A DNA stretch of 64,000 bases from Arabidopsis thaliana. Taxonomy: Eukaryota; Streptophyta; Magnoliopsida; Brassicales; Brassicaceae. A model generated the notes under the pieces. That model was not told the DNA's origin and did no database searches. It saw only the letters and a list, made by a program, of their open reading frames with translations. The stretch is from NCBI RefSeq assembly GCF_000001735.4, contig NC_003070.9:12394001-12458000 (forward strand), given 5' to 3'. This document shows, piece after piece, positions 47,393 through 59,914 of the stretch. The translations under genes were made by a program, and so were the position numbers. Numbering within the stretch: the first letter of the stretch is position 1; each line of letters begins with the position of its first letter.

Positions 47393-49225
47393 ATGGCTCG
47401 TGTTTACATGGAGACGATGATACAAAAATGCGTCAGCTTCTCCCAAATCAAACAACTCCAATCTCACTTCCTCACCGCCGGCCATTTCCAATCTTCCTTT
47501 CTCCGTTCTCGTCTTCTCGAACGCTGCGCAATCTCACCATTCGGAGACCTTTCCTTCGCCGTACAAATTTTCCGGTACATCCCTAAACCTTTAACCAATG
47601 ATTGGAACGCAATCATCCGCGGATTCGCCGGAAGTTCTCATCCTTCACTTGCGTTTTCATGGTATCGTTCCATGTTGCAGCAATCTTCGTCATCGTCGGC
47701 TATATGTAGAGTCGATGCTTTGACTTGTTCTTTTACTCTTAAAGCTTGTGCACGTGCGCTTTGTTCTTCCGCTATGGATCAACTTCATTGTCAGATTAAC
47801 CGTCGGGGATTATCCGCTGATTCGCTTCTTTGTACTACGTTGCTTGATGCTTACTCTAAAAACGGAGATTTAATTAGTGCGTATAAGTTGTTCGATGAAA
47901 TGCCTGTGAGAGATGTTGCGTCGTGGAACGCGTTGATCGCGGGGTTAGTGTCTGGTAATCGAGCGAGTGAGGCGATGGAGTTGTATAAGAGAATGGAAAC
48001 GGAAGGAATTAGAAGAAGTGAAGTAACTGTTGTTGCTGCTTTAGGAGCTTGTTCTCATTTGGGTGATGTTAAGGAAGGTGAAAATATCTTCCATGGATAC
48101 AGTAACGATAATGTGATTGTTAGTAACGCGGCTATTGATATGTATTCGAAATGCGGGTTTGTTGATAAAGCTTATCAAGTGTTTGAACAATTCACTGGTA
48201 AGAAGAGTGTTGTTACATGGAACACTATGATTACAGGGTTTGCAGTGCATGGAGAAGCACATAGAGCGTTGGAGATTTTTGACAAGTTGGAGGATAATGG
48301 TATTAAGCCTGATGATGTCTCGTACTTAGCTGCTTTAACTGCGTGTAGACATGCGGGGTTAGTGGAGTATGGTTTGTCTGTATTCAATAATATGGCTTGT
48401 AAGGGCGTTGAGCGTAACATGAAGCACTATGGTTGTGTGGTTGATCTGTTAAGCCGTGCAGGAAGGTTGAGAGAAGCTCACGATATCATATGTTCAATGT
48501 CGATGATTCCGGATCCTGTTTTGTGGCAGAGCCTTCTTGGAGCTTCGGAGATTTATAGTGATGTTGAAATGGCTGAGATTGCTTCTAGGGAAATAAAGGA
48601 AATGGGAGTTAACAATGATGGTGATTTTGTGTTGCTATCGAATGTTTATGCTGCGCAGGGACGGTGGAAAGATGTAGGACGAGTGAGAGATGATATGGAA
48701 AGCAAACAAGTGAAGAAAATTCCAGGTCTTAGCTACATAGAAGCCAAAGGAACGATTCATGAATTCTACAACAGTGACAAGAGCCATGAACAGTGGAGAG
48801 AGATTTATGAGAAGATCGATGAGATCAGGTACAGAACAAGTTCTAAGAGCTGAGATTGGTGAATTTTAATGCTTTTGATTTACTGCTTTCTTGTTATTTT
48901 GGTTGATGAGGATAGGTTCAAGATAAGAGAGGATGGTTACGTGGCGCAGACAGGACTTGTGTTGCACGACATAGGAGAGGAAGAGAAAGAGAACGCTTTG
49001 TGCTATCACAGCGAGAAATTGGCGGTGGCCTACGGACTGATGATGATGGATGGTGCGGACGAGGAGAGTCCGGTGAGAGTTATAAACAACCTGAGAATTT
49101 GTGGGGACTGTCACGTTGTTTTCAAACATATTTCTAAGATTTATAAGAGAGAGATCATTGTTAGGGATCGAGTTCGGTTTCATAGGTTCAAAGATGGTTC
49201 TTGCTCTTGCAGAGATTTTTGGTAA
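47393..49225 (+). CDS. DYW-class pentatricopeptide repeat protein (At1g34160-like)
   Basis: Two exons, 47393-48828 and 48916-49225, give 581 aa. The PPR array is PLS type (LLDAYSKNGDLISAYKLFDE, NALIAGLVSGNRASEAMELY, NAAIDMYSKCGFVDKAYQVF, NTMITGFAVHGEAHRALEIF). E/E+ motifs follow (LSNVYAAQGRWKDVGRVR, PGLSYIE). Exon 2 encodes the DYW cytidine-deaminase-like domain with HSEKLAVAYGL, CGDCHVVFKHIS and a C-terminal CSCRDFW (variant DFW ending instead of DYW). DYW-PPR proteins edit specific cytidines to uridines in organelle RNA. No strong transit peptide is obvious in the first 30 residues. The 87-bp intron splits the E+ region from the DYW domain, unusual since most PPR genes lack introns. Confidence 0.93.
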
Positions 49226-49577
49226 CGTTACAAAATTAAGAGGGTGGCAATTTTAAAATGTATTTCAAAGATTTCTCTTTTTTTAAGTACACTACAATAG
49301 TTAGAGTAAGATGTATATACTCAAATCATTAGTAGTAGCAACGATAAGCAGATAATACGACGATAACAAGGACAATTTTTCATTTAGAAACGATGAAGAC
49401 ATAAATATTACAGACTCAAACAACATCACTGTCGACAAAAACAACATAAAAACATGGGTTCATTCTCTTACCCTTTACTACATCACGGAACAAAAAACTG
49501 TTTTTTTTTTTGCTTACGAAATTTTAAAACAAAACCCTCTCTTCCAATTTTCAGCTCTCTTATCTTTATAAGAAAGG
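49226..49577. other. Convergent intergenic region between the PPR and ARF13 genes
   Basis: Holds the 3' ends of the PPR gene (+) and ARF13 PB1 relic (-). No gene seen. Confidence 0.5.
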
Positions 49578-49990
49578 TTAGTTATCTGTGACGTTTGGTG
49601 GTACGTCTGAAGATGTTAAAGCTTTTGATTCAGGTTGAAAGAATTTGTTCTTCAACTTCATTTTCTTTATCTCCTCTTTTGAGCATATGAATATTCTTTT
49701 CGCCATATTGCAGAACTCACTGGATGCACACAATTTTCAAAATGACATTTTCTCAATATTTTAACATGGGTTTCAATATATAGAAAGAGAAAGAAAACAT
49801 ACGGCCATGGATCATCCCCGACAAGCATCTCAGCTCCTTCATTGTTTGTAAAAACTATTTCCCATTGATTGCGAGTTCGTAACTCGTCTTTGAGATCAAA
49901 GAGTTCTTCCAGTTTTTGTATCAGCTGATTGTATCCATGCATAGCAGTTAAATCCACAGCTCTACTTATGGCTACACCTTGCATATGAAC
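49578..49990 (-). pseudogene. ARF13: ARF13 PB1 (domain III/IV) exons, intact but beyond the stop
   Basis: Exons 49990-49803 and 49719-49578 read [51 protein letters not shown] and [16 protein letters not shown], through to a stop at 49578-49580. All of the PB1 fold's key segments are kept: the Lys-containing first strand and the DDPW acidic patch. They join in phase (110 codons with stop). The upstream exon contains EVQSTEFNFTRSRIK, the normal lead-in, but in a frame different from the ARF13 reading frame, so the domain is only translated if splicing or an alternative message bypasses the frameshift. Confidence 0.85.
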
Positions 49991-50264
49991 CTGTTAGAAC
50001 ATACCACATCAAAATCATGTGAAAGCTTTACGAAATTTTCTTATCAAATATATATTTGATATCTAAAAATACTAAGTTACCTAATATGTATGTTTCTTAT
50101 CAAAATTTCTTAAAATATATTTTTTTCGGCGAATGCTTGCTTGAATGCACTAGTTTCACATTTTAAAAAAAAAGTCATATGTTACAGATATAATGATTTT
50201 ATGCTTACTTTAATACGACTTCTAGTAAAATTGAATTCCGTGCTTTGGACCTCTTTTGGTGATC

Positions 50265-52764
50265 TCAGAGGTTGGGTTTGGTCAAACTTTTTATCTTGAG
50301 GCAACTAGTGGTTGCTTTTTGATTTTTGAGTTTTGAAATTTCTGATTTTTTGCATGATTCAATTGGACAGATGGAATCTTTGCTCTTTGATACTTTGGTC
50401 AGATCAACTCCAAACAAGAGGCAACTAGTGGTTGCTTCAGTTGTTATATCTTCTTTCCTTGGTTGAATCATTTGGTCGCTGTTATAGTTTTCATTAGGTA
50501 TGGCTAGGAGTGAGTGATTCAGTAGCAAACCAGAAAGAAACTTTGAATCTTCAATTGCATTGGGATAACTAAACTCAGGAACACTTATAGGAGAATTCAT
50601 GCTCCGTTGTCCAATTTCTTGGCATGTCCAAAGATTCGATAATGTTGCACCTATATATGAAAATATCTAGAATGAGAAAGATATTTTCATGAGGAAGCAT
50701 AAACTTATCAAACCAATGATTATAAGCATGTTTCCTTTTACCAATTTCATTCAATTGAAGCCAATGTTTTTTCTTTTTCAAACTTGATTGAGAGATATCT
50801 GACGAAGGAATTAGATGCTCGATGTCCCAAGGTGAAACCTGATTAGGTCTTAGAAATGGTGAAAGCTCGTCCCATTGCACCTACAAAAACATAGTTGATT
50901 AGTCATATGTTATTTATTACACTCAAAAATGTATTTTGAAAGATGTCATGAAAGTATGAAGATTATATTACTTTTAGGCTTCGCCATTCTGAATCCTTCC
51001 AATGAGGAGACATGTCATTTACACCAATAATCGTCCCATCGTATCTTAGTAAATAAAACAAAATGTGTTATGCAAATAACAAATTTTGGAAATAGAGAAA
51101 AAAAGTTTTGATTAAATTTTTTACCTTTTTTCAGAAAAATCCTTACCCTCAAACTGCATCCTAAATCTCGAACCAACAATGTAATTATTGTTCATTGCAT
51201 CAACAAATTTGTCATAGCTTATAACAAATTGACTTGAACTAATATTATATGAAAAAACAAAATGTAAACATACATTTGGTTGAAGAAGCTAATATCATGA
51301 TATATTGGCAGACTGTAAAATGTAAATTAAGTACTATTCTGAATCACCTTGGCTTATAAACCACATTGAACATGCATTTGGTTTTAAAAGCATTCACTAC
51401 TGAAGCTATTACTCCATGTTGCATACAATTTGCTGATATTACTGATGAAGGTATGTGGCCTTGTTGATGCTTTGCTCGCCTAATACCAAATCGTAACTCC
51501 CCATTCTCTCCTCTGAAAAAACAAGAAAATAGTTTAAATTCTAATATCCAAAAAAAGAGAAGAGATGTAAAAAGACAAAAACATACCTAAGGAGTACAAA
51601 TATATCCCCAACAATCAATCTTTTTGTTGTTGCAAATACGCTCCAGCCGCCGCCGCTAGTAAACATATGTCTCTGCGGTGTACCTACATGCAAAAAGAAG
51701 ATCCATAGTTACTAATTACAATATTATCGGGTGAAGAAAAATATTAAATACCTCTAAAGACATGTTTGAAACTCCATTCTTGACCATAGAGATCCTTTGC
51801 AACAAGATTTTGTGTGGATATTGGTTGGGACATATCCTAGAGAAACAAATCGAATAGAAAATGTAATACTGAAACTCAAATTCGAGTTTATTCAATAGAT
51901 AAACTAAGCAGAATTACCAGCGGAGGAAAACACTCAATGGCATATTGTTTGGGAATAATTAATCCACCACTTAAACTGACGTCAGACGCCGTTAAAATTT
52001 TACTAAAAAAATAAACTATTGGTCTTCGAGTATCCATAGTAGTATTATGGGTCATAACTTCCTAAAGATTTACAATTTAAAAAAATTAGTTAAGTGAAAA
52101 TTGAAGAAAATTTGAAACAATTGAGAAACATTAGAATTAATTTTGAAGTTAGCATTGTTGCGGTCACTCACTGTTGTATCAGGCATTAACGAAATCTGAG
52201 CATAGACTTCATCTGTATTTTTGTCTACCTATAATAAACATAAAGCAAGCAACAAAATTAGATCTTTCTACAGTGAAATAAAGCATGCAAAATAATAAAT
52301 TGTAACTTATGTGTTAACTCTTGAACATTTAAAGACATACCTTACGATCAATAGCCACAACACGACATCGAAGCTTAGATGGAAGATCAAAAATTGGCCT
52401 GATATGATCCAATTCATCTCTTGTAGAATTCTCAATCTGAAAAGTGCCATCAAAATGTTTCAAAAACCAAATCGAGAAGCAAAACAAAAGAAATATATAT
52501 AGACTCACGAGCTCGATGTGCCCTTGAGGAAAGTAATAAACTTTTTCTCCAGGTTTCGGAAGAACACACAAAGGTCCAGCACATATGTTCCATAATTTCT
52601 CATACATATAAGTCTTGGTTATATCAACTAGTAAAACGAAACAAAATATATGGTTGTTTCATATTTAATATATAAAATAAGTTCAGACAAAATATATATA
52701 AAAAAAAATCTTTACTTATGCCTGATAATTCAGGCTGTGCATTCATTTCTCCATTATTTTCCAT
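50265..52764 (-). CDS. ARF13: Auxin response factor 13, C-terminally truncated
   Basis: Twelve exons: 52764-52716, 52627-52509, 52436-52341, 52228-52172, 52061-51918, 51836-51752, 51683-51587, 51512-51348, 51238-51125, 51044-50972, 50880-50742 and 50650-50265 (507 aa). The N-terminus is typical ARF ([30 protein letters not shown]). The B3 DNA-binding domain has [29 protein letters not shown] and [20 protein letters not shown]. The auxin-response region includes [29 protein letters not shown] and [19 protein letters not shown]. ARFs bind TGTCTC-type auxin response elements. A stop at 50265-50267 comes before the PB1 (domain III/IV) exons, so Aux/IAA pairing is lost in this frame. It belongs to the chromosome 1 ARF12-type cluster. 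Confidence 0.88.
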
Positions 52765-54619
52765 GAGCTCTTATTGCAAAGATCGATATTCTGTGAATCA
52801 TAAAGCAAGAAAATCATCAAAATCTTTTTTTTTGTTAAGAGTACACTTATTGACAGGATAAAAGATAAAAAGTAATTTTTGTAATAGAAAATTATATCTT
52901 TCCATCACAAATGAGAAGAAATTACTACAAACTATTAAACTATTTTAAAAATCGTATATGATTTGAGTGAAAAAATTTAAATTAGGGATTAAAATACCAG
53001 GCAGACTATTTTTCTCTAGATCCGGCTACCAATCACAGAGTAATTTTTTAATTTGATGTGTAGTTGATGTATACAATAAGCATGTATTTATAGAGAATTA
53101 AGACCTTATTAAGTCACCAAAAGATATACATAATAAAGCTACCATATTACACGCAAGAAATTAATGTATTTTGGGAAATTAAGAACCTACTAAAACTCCA
53201 CGGTCAAAGAAGCCCAACAGTTGTTTAATGAGTTTTACAAAAAGTAATTAGGGTTATAGGTTATTATTAATTTTGACTCGATTAGATGGAAAGTGGAAAC
53301 CTCGTAAATATTGATTCTATTGAATTAATATATATCTATAACTATATATATTCTATCTTTGTTCATGCTACTATCTTTTTGGCTTAATCTGATAATTTCT
53401 CTATTGTTTTAATTAGTTCTTAGTGTCCAGAATCTTTTGATTTCGACGATGTTGTTTATTTCTCTTTTTGTTTTCCATTGTTTGTAATTAAGATTAATTT
53501 TTTTTTAGCGTGTTTGCTTGGATGCTTATTACTAGTTGTCGAATAACTCCTCATTTTGGGATGAATCCTTCTCTAATGTTGTTTACCAGTGATCAGAATC
53601 CCTCACAAAAGCTCTCTGGAGAATTGAACGAGTTCTTCATGGATTTTTCGAGAATTTTCCACATGACAAGAGGTGAAAATTAAAACATCTTCTACAACTG
53701 CATAGAGAACGTTGATTCACATGTCGATTTTTCTTTTTTCTCATCCTTGATCTTATAGATTTGTGAGTCTTCATAACTAAATAAATCCATATGTTTTTGC
53801 CACATTTAGGTTTAGATGTCTTGTAATTTTTGTCCTTTTTTGTTTGTCTCCTAGTTTTTGTTTAGAATAAGAATAAAGTTCTATATGCATAGGTTGTTCA
53901 TTCCATTAATCGAATAGATCGTTTGCCGATATTCGGTCCTATATAGCTATCTCGTCTTCAAAGCTTACTCTTCCCGTCTTTGGATTATTCACTCTCTTCA
54001 TGGGAGCTGCAAGAATTGCACTCTATTATGGGATTTTTTAATTTTTTCGGTTGGAAAATATATTAACAATTGTAAAAAAAAAAAAAAAAATCTTATAATG
54101 AAAAATATGTTACTTTCTACAATAATATTAAGACTTTCATAACTTCTAAGCACTATTTATATACTTTCAATACCTTTATCAAATACTAACTAATATATCA
54201 AATATTATTAAGTTATTATGAATAATGTAATAGTAAATTATGTTATCTTACAAAATGTAATCAGTCACATAAAATTTATTGAAGTGAATTGATGCTACAA
54301 ATTTATATTGTACAAGTTTTTACTCTACAAAATTTATTTTATTTGATTTTATACGATTATTTTATTGTAAGTTTGAAAAATAGTAGTGAGTGGTGGATTC
54401 AACATTTAGTTCCTTTGTAACAACAACAAATTAACGAATATTAAAATTTATCAGTTTGGCCCCTTTGGGCGTGTAATTCCAAAAGCCCAGTAAGATTCTC
54501 GGAAACTTCGTTAGTCAGAAAAAAGCTGACACATATAATCACAAACAAAATCATTTTTTTGACTCTATCCAAAATCTATCTACCGCCGATCAAAAAACCC
54601 TAGAATTTCTTCCACTGTT
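52765..54619. other. Divergent intergenic region between ARF13 and NAC016
   Basis: About 1.9 kb, AT-rich, with an A-run at about 54074-54090. No coding exon recognised. It must hold both promoters; I could not pick an auxin response or ABA element with confidence. Confidence 0.4.
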
Positions 54620-54625
54620 ATGTAA
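54620..54625 (+). promoter_or_regulatory. Start-stop AUG (ATGTAA) upstream of NAC016
   Basis: ATG directly followed by TAA, about 100 nt before the NAC016 start. NAC017 has ATGTAG in matching context (cactgttATGTAAG versus cactgtcATGTAGG). It may be a minimal uORF if in the 5' UTR, or the strong GTAAGT may instead be a splice donor of a 5' UTR intron. Confidence 0.45.
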
Positions 54626-54725
54626 GTTTGATCTTGTTGTCTCCACTAAGAGGCGAAGAGAGAAAGAGGGTTTTAGGTTGTGTGTTCTGTTTCAAAGGGT
54701 TTACTTCTCGTTGACCCCGATCGAG

Positions 54726-57120
54726 ATGGTTGATTCTTCTCGTGATTCGTGTTTCAAAGCTGGTAAGTTTAGTGCTCCAGGTTTTCGATTTCACCCTACT
54801 GATGAAGAGCTTGTGGTTTATTATCTTAAGAGGAAGATCTGTTGTAAAAAACTTCGAGTCAATGCCATTGGTGTCGTTGATGTTTACAAAGTCGATCCTT
54901 CTGAATTGCCTGGTAATTTTCAACACCTTCTTATCGATTTTGATTCATGTTTTCTCTACGTATCGTGATCAATTAGTTTAGGTTATTAATGATGTAGTTG
55001 AGTATATGACAAGGAAAAGTTTTGGTTGTTGATGATTTGTTGAGTATATGACAAGGAAACGTCTTTATTCACTATTTAATTCGTATCGATCCTCATTTAT
55101 GCTCATATGATTTCATTTTCACAATGTTTAGGTTTCCAATTTGTTTATTTGTTATGCAAGTATCAAATTTATGTTGGAATTGGTTTTCTAACACGGTGAA
55201 TGTAACAGGTCTATCGATGTTGAAGACGGGAGATAGACAGTGGTTCTTTTTCACTCCAAGGAATAGGAAGTATCCTAACGCAGCTAGGTCAAGTAGAGGT
55301 ACTGCAACTGGTTATTGGAAGGCGACAGGAAAGGATCGAGTCATTGAGTACAATTCAAGATCTGTTGGACTCAAGAAGACTCTTGTTTTCTATAGAGGTC
55401 GTGCTCCTAATGGTGAGAGAACTGACTGGGTGATGCATGAGTACACTATGGATGAAGAAGAGCTAGGGAGATGTAAGAACGCTAAGGTTAGTATTATAGC
55501 CAAAACTCATCTGTTTCTCTTTTTGATTTATTTGTAGTTTAACTAATCTGTCTTACCTTCAGGAGTATTATGCTCTTTATAAGCTTTATAAGAAGAGTGG
55601 GGCTGGTCCTAAGAATGGTGAACAGTATGGTGCTCCGTTCCAAGAAGAAGAATGGGTTGATAGTGATAGTGAAGATGCAGATAGTGTCGCTGTACCGGAT
55701 TATCCCGTGGTCCGTTATGAGAATGGTCCTTGTGTGGATGATACTAAATTTTGCAATCCTGTCAAACTTCAGTTAGAGGATATTGAGAAGCTTCTCAATG
55801 AAATCCCAGATGCACCCGGGGTTAACCAAAGACAGTTTGATGAGTTTGTTGGTGTTCCACAGGTTAGTTTCTTCTCTAATAACATATTGGCTTATGCTTT
55901 CTTTCTTTTTTGGGTCCTTTGGTTATTCTGTTGTGCTTCCTTCACTAAATAGATACTTGTATTTGCAGGGTAATAGTGCAGAAGTGATACAGAGCACATT
56001 GCTGAATAATTCTTCTGGAGAGTATATTGACCCTCGGACGAATGGAATGTTCTTGCCAAATGGCCAGCTATACAACAGGGACTCGAGTTTTCAGTCCCAT
56101 TTGAATTCATTTGAGGCTACCTCTGGTATGGCACCTCTTCTAGATAATGAGAAGGAGGAGTACATTGAAATGAATGATCTTCTGATCCCTGAGCTCGGTG
56201 CTTCTTCAACAGAGAAATCCACAGAGTTCTTGAACCATGGTGAATTTGGTGATGTTAATGAATACGACCAATTGTTCAATGACATATCTGTTTTTCAGGG
56301 AACTTCTACAGATCTGTCTTGTCTGAGTAATTTTACTAATAACACATCAGGCCAAAGACAGCAATTACTTTATGAACAGTTCCAGTACCAGACACCTGAG
56401 AACCAGCTTAATAACTACATGCATCCTAGTACCACTCTTAATCAGTTCACTGACAATATGTGGTTTAAAGATGATCAGGCTGCTCTCTATGTTCAACCAC
56501 CACAATCTTCTTCTGGAGCATTCACTTCACAGTCAACAGGTACTTAAAAAGTCTTTAAACTCACCCTCATCTCAGAGCATTCCCTTATGTTGTCTGCCAA
56601 GTTATATTTCCCACGAAGCATTAGTTTTTGAATTTAACCAAGACATGTATATATTATACTCTGTTTTCTTTTTGTTGATATCAAACCCTCTTGTTAAGAT
56701 CTTGAAACATAATAACCTAGGGCCTTTTTTACTGATACTTTGTGAATACCAACTTACTTAGGTGTGATGCCTGAGTCTATGAATCCCACTATGAGTGTAA
56801 ATCCCCAATACAAGGAAGGACAAAATGGTGGTGGAACAAGGAGCCAGTTCTCATCAGCTCTGTGGGAATTATTGGAATCAATACCATCAACACCAGCCTC
56901 TGCCTGTGAGGGTCCTCTTAACCAGACCTTTGTGCGTATGTCTAGCTTCAGCCGCATCAGGTTCAATGGAACGTCAGTGACTAGTAGAAAAGTCACTGTA
57001 GCAAAGAAGCGTATCAGTAACAGAGGTTTTCTTCTGTTATCAATTATGGGTGCTTTGTGTGCTATCTTCTGGGTGTTCAAAGCCACCGTTGGAGTTATGG
57101 GAAGACCTCTCTTGTCGTGA
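54726..57120 (+). CDS. NAC016: Membrane-tethered NAC transcription factor NAC016
   Basis: Five exons: 54726-54912, 55209-55486, 55563-55862, 55969-56539 and 56762-57120, giving 564 aa. The NAC domain spans about residues 17-165: A ([20 protein letters not shown]), B ([14 protein letters not shown]), C ([30 protein letters not shown]), D ([20 protein letters not shown]) and E ([13 protein letters not shown]). A C-terminal hydrophobic segment ([16 protein letters not shown], about 534-554) anchors it. Membrane NACs are released by proteolysis and move to the nucleus; NAC016 is linked to senescence and drought. An in-frame ATG 16 codons upstream (54678) exists; 54726 was chosen because NAC017 starts there and has a stop just before it. 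Tandem duplicate of NAC017. Confidence 0.95.
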
Positions 57121-57728
57121 CCTAGACTCTTGAATCTTGATTCAGCATAAGTTAGCCTGATCCACATCTTTGATTATGTATAGAGTTTGAAAGAGTTTAA
57201 TTCTTAACAAAAGATTTCTTTTTTCCTGGATTCTCTGATGGCTTTGAAATTTTGCTTGCACTTATCATATTAAGCAGAATTTTTGAACCTCTGTCGTGTC
57301 AGACAAGAATGTTGGAAAAAAATAACAATAATGGGCCTGTCGAATTAATGGGCCTGAGCTAGTATATTTCGAGCCCAGTAGGTTCTCACAAACTAAGTAG
57401 CAGAAAAAGCTGAGACCATCAAATAGCCAACCAAAAAATCACCTCAATCTACACAAAGTCTCATTTCTCGTTAATTTCCATTTTCGTTATCTCTCTCTCT
57501 CGCCGATCAAACCCTAGGTGTATCAATTCGTTCAGATTCCCGGCGGTTGGTCTCACTGTCATGTAGGTTTGATTCATCTTCTCTTCTGGATCTTGAGTGA
57601 CGAAGAGAGAAGAGATCTGAGTTTTTCTGAGAGAGAGATTTTTCTCCCTCGTTGACCCGATCAGTTTTTTTTCGTCGCTGGGGATTTTCAAATTTTTTTT
57701 GAGGGATCGGTTTTGATTTGTTACGTAG
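57121..57728. other. Intergenic region between NAC016 and NAC017
   Basis: About 600 bp with the NAC016 3' end and NAC017 promoter/5' UTR. The stretch preceding NAC017 keeps segments matching the NAC016 5' flank (for example agcccagta before the UTR, and cgccgatcaaa(a)ccctag), so the duplication included some promoter sequence. Confidence 0.6.
57561..57566 (+). promoter_or_regulatory. Start-stop AUG (ATGTAG) upstream of NAC017
   Basis: ATG immediately followed by TAG, in the same local context as the NAC016 site. Interpretation is open: minimal uORF, or part of a 5' UTR intron donor region (GTAGGT is a weak donor). Confidence 0.4.
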
Positions 57729-59914
57729 ATGGCGGATTCTTCACCCGATTCGTGTTTCAAAGGAGGCAAATTTAGTGCTCCAGGGTTTCGATTTCATCCA
57801 ACTGATGAAGAGCTTGTGATGTATTATTTGAAGAGGAAGATTTGTAGGAAGAGGCTTAGAGTTAATGTTATCGGTGTTGTTGATGTTTACAAAATGGATC
57901 CTGAGGAATTGCCTGGTAAATTTCGTCTCTCGTTTACAAATTAGCTTAAGCTTTGTTTAGATTTGTATTGTTTCTTGATCATATAGTTTTGGTTGTTGAT
58001 GACTACATCAAATTCGTTATCATTATACTGGAACTGATTTCATTTTGTGTATTTCGATTGATACAGGTCAATCAATGTTGAAGACGGGAGATAGACAGTG
58101 GTTCTATTTCACTCCAAGGAGTAGGAAGTATCCAAACGCAGCTAGGTCTAATAGAGGAACTGAAAATGGGTATTGGAAGGCTACAGGGAAGGATCGAGTC
58201 ATTGAGTATAATTCTAGATCGGTGGGACTTAAAAAGACTCTTGTTTTCTATAGAGGCCGGGCTCCTAGTGGTGAGCGGACTGATTGGGTGATGCATGAGT
58301 ATACGATGGATGAAGATGAACTAGGGAGATGTAAGAACCCTCAGGAGTACTATGCTCTTTATAAGTTGTTCAAGAAAAGTGGGGCTGGTCCTAAGAATGG
58401 TGAACAGTATGGTGCTCCGTTTCAAGAAGAGGAATGGGTTGATGATGATAATGAAGATGTGAATGCTATTGCTGTAGCTGTGCCAGAGCAACCTGTGGTT
58501 CGTTATGAGGATGCTCGTCGTGTGGATGAGAGGAGACTTTTTAATCCTGTTATTCTTCAGTTAGAGGATATCGATGAGCTTCTCAATGGAATCCCTAATG
58601 CACCTGGTGTTCCTCAAAGATGTATTCCTCAGGTCAGTTAGTTCTCTCTTTAAATGAGGAAAGATGGTTTTAATATCTATCTATTGGATTAGGCCTTATT
58701 GCACATGTTTTTTTCCTTGTGATTTGCTCACTAATTTGATGATTGTACTTGCAGGTGAATAGTGAAGAAGAGCTGCAGAGTACGTTGGTGAATAATTCTG
58801 CTAGAGAGTTCTTGCCAAACGGTCAGCAATACAACAGGCCCTCAAGTTTTGACTCATTAGAGACCGCTGAGGTCACCTCAGCTCCTCTGGTGTTTGAGAA
58901 GGAAGATTTCATTGAAATGGATGATCTTCTTCTGATCCCTGAATTCGGAGCTTCTTCAACTGAGAAAGCCGCACAGTTCTCGAACCATGGTGAATTCGAC
59001 GATTTTAATGAGTTTGACCAATTGTTCCATGACGTTTCCATGTCTTTGGATATGGAACCTATTGATCAGGGAACTTCTGCAAATCTGTCTTCTCTGAGTG
59101 ATTCTGCTAACTACACATCAGACCAAAAACAGCAACTCCTTTATCAACAGTTCCAGGACCAGACTCCCGAGAACCAGCTGAACAACATCATGGATCCTAG
59201 TACAACTCTCAATCAAATCACTAGCGATATTTGGTTCGAGGATGATCAGGCCATTCTATTTGATCAACAACAATCCTTTTCTGGAGCATTTGCTTCACCC
59301 TCATCAGGTACTTAGACTCATGCTTGTCTTGGAGCATTCACCTTTTGATGTCTGCTAAGCTATTTCCACTATGCACGATTTTCTTTTCTGCGTTTGTCTT
59401 TGACTTAAACCAAGACATGTATATATATGATACTGGGGCTGTTGTTATTCCTCGATTATCAAACCCCCTTGTTAATCTCTTAAAACGTAAGAATTTAAGC
59501 CTAAGCCTTTCCACTGATACATTGTGAATAATCCTCATTTGCTTAGGTGTGATGCCTGATTCCACCAATCCTACTATGAGTGTGAATGCCCAAGGCCATG
59601 AAATCCAAAATGGTGGTGGAACAACAAGCCAGTTCTCATCGGCTTTGTGGGCATTAATGGACTCAATACCTTCAACGCCAGCCTCTGCGTGTGAGGGTCC
59701 CCTTAACCGAACCTTTGTACGTATGTCTAGCTTCAGCCGTATGAGGTTCAATGGAAAGGCTAATGGAACGCCAGTGAGTACTACCATAGCAAAGAAGGGT
59801 ATTAGAAACAGAGGTTTTCTTCTATTATCAATCGTGGGTGCTTTGTGTGCCATCTTCTGGGTGTTGGTAGCCACAGTTCGAGTCTCAGGTAGAAGTCTTC
59901 TCTTGAAAGACTAG
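57729..59914 (+). CDS. NAC017: Membrane-tethered NAC transcription factor NAC017
   Basis: Four exons: 57729-57915, 58067-58632, 58755-59307 and 59547-59914, giving 557 aa. The NAC domain is as in NAC016 ([77 protein letters not shown]). A long acidic Asn/Gln/Ser-rich activation-type region follows, then a TM helix near the C-terminus ([20 protein letters not shown], about 525-545). NAC017 resides on the ER with its C-terminus anchored. It is released by a protease (rhomboid-type is proposed) during mitochondrial stress and induces AOX1a through the mitochondrial dysfunction motif. It lacks the intron that splits E/YYALY in NAC016. Confidence 0.95.
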
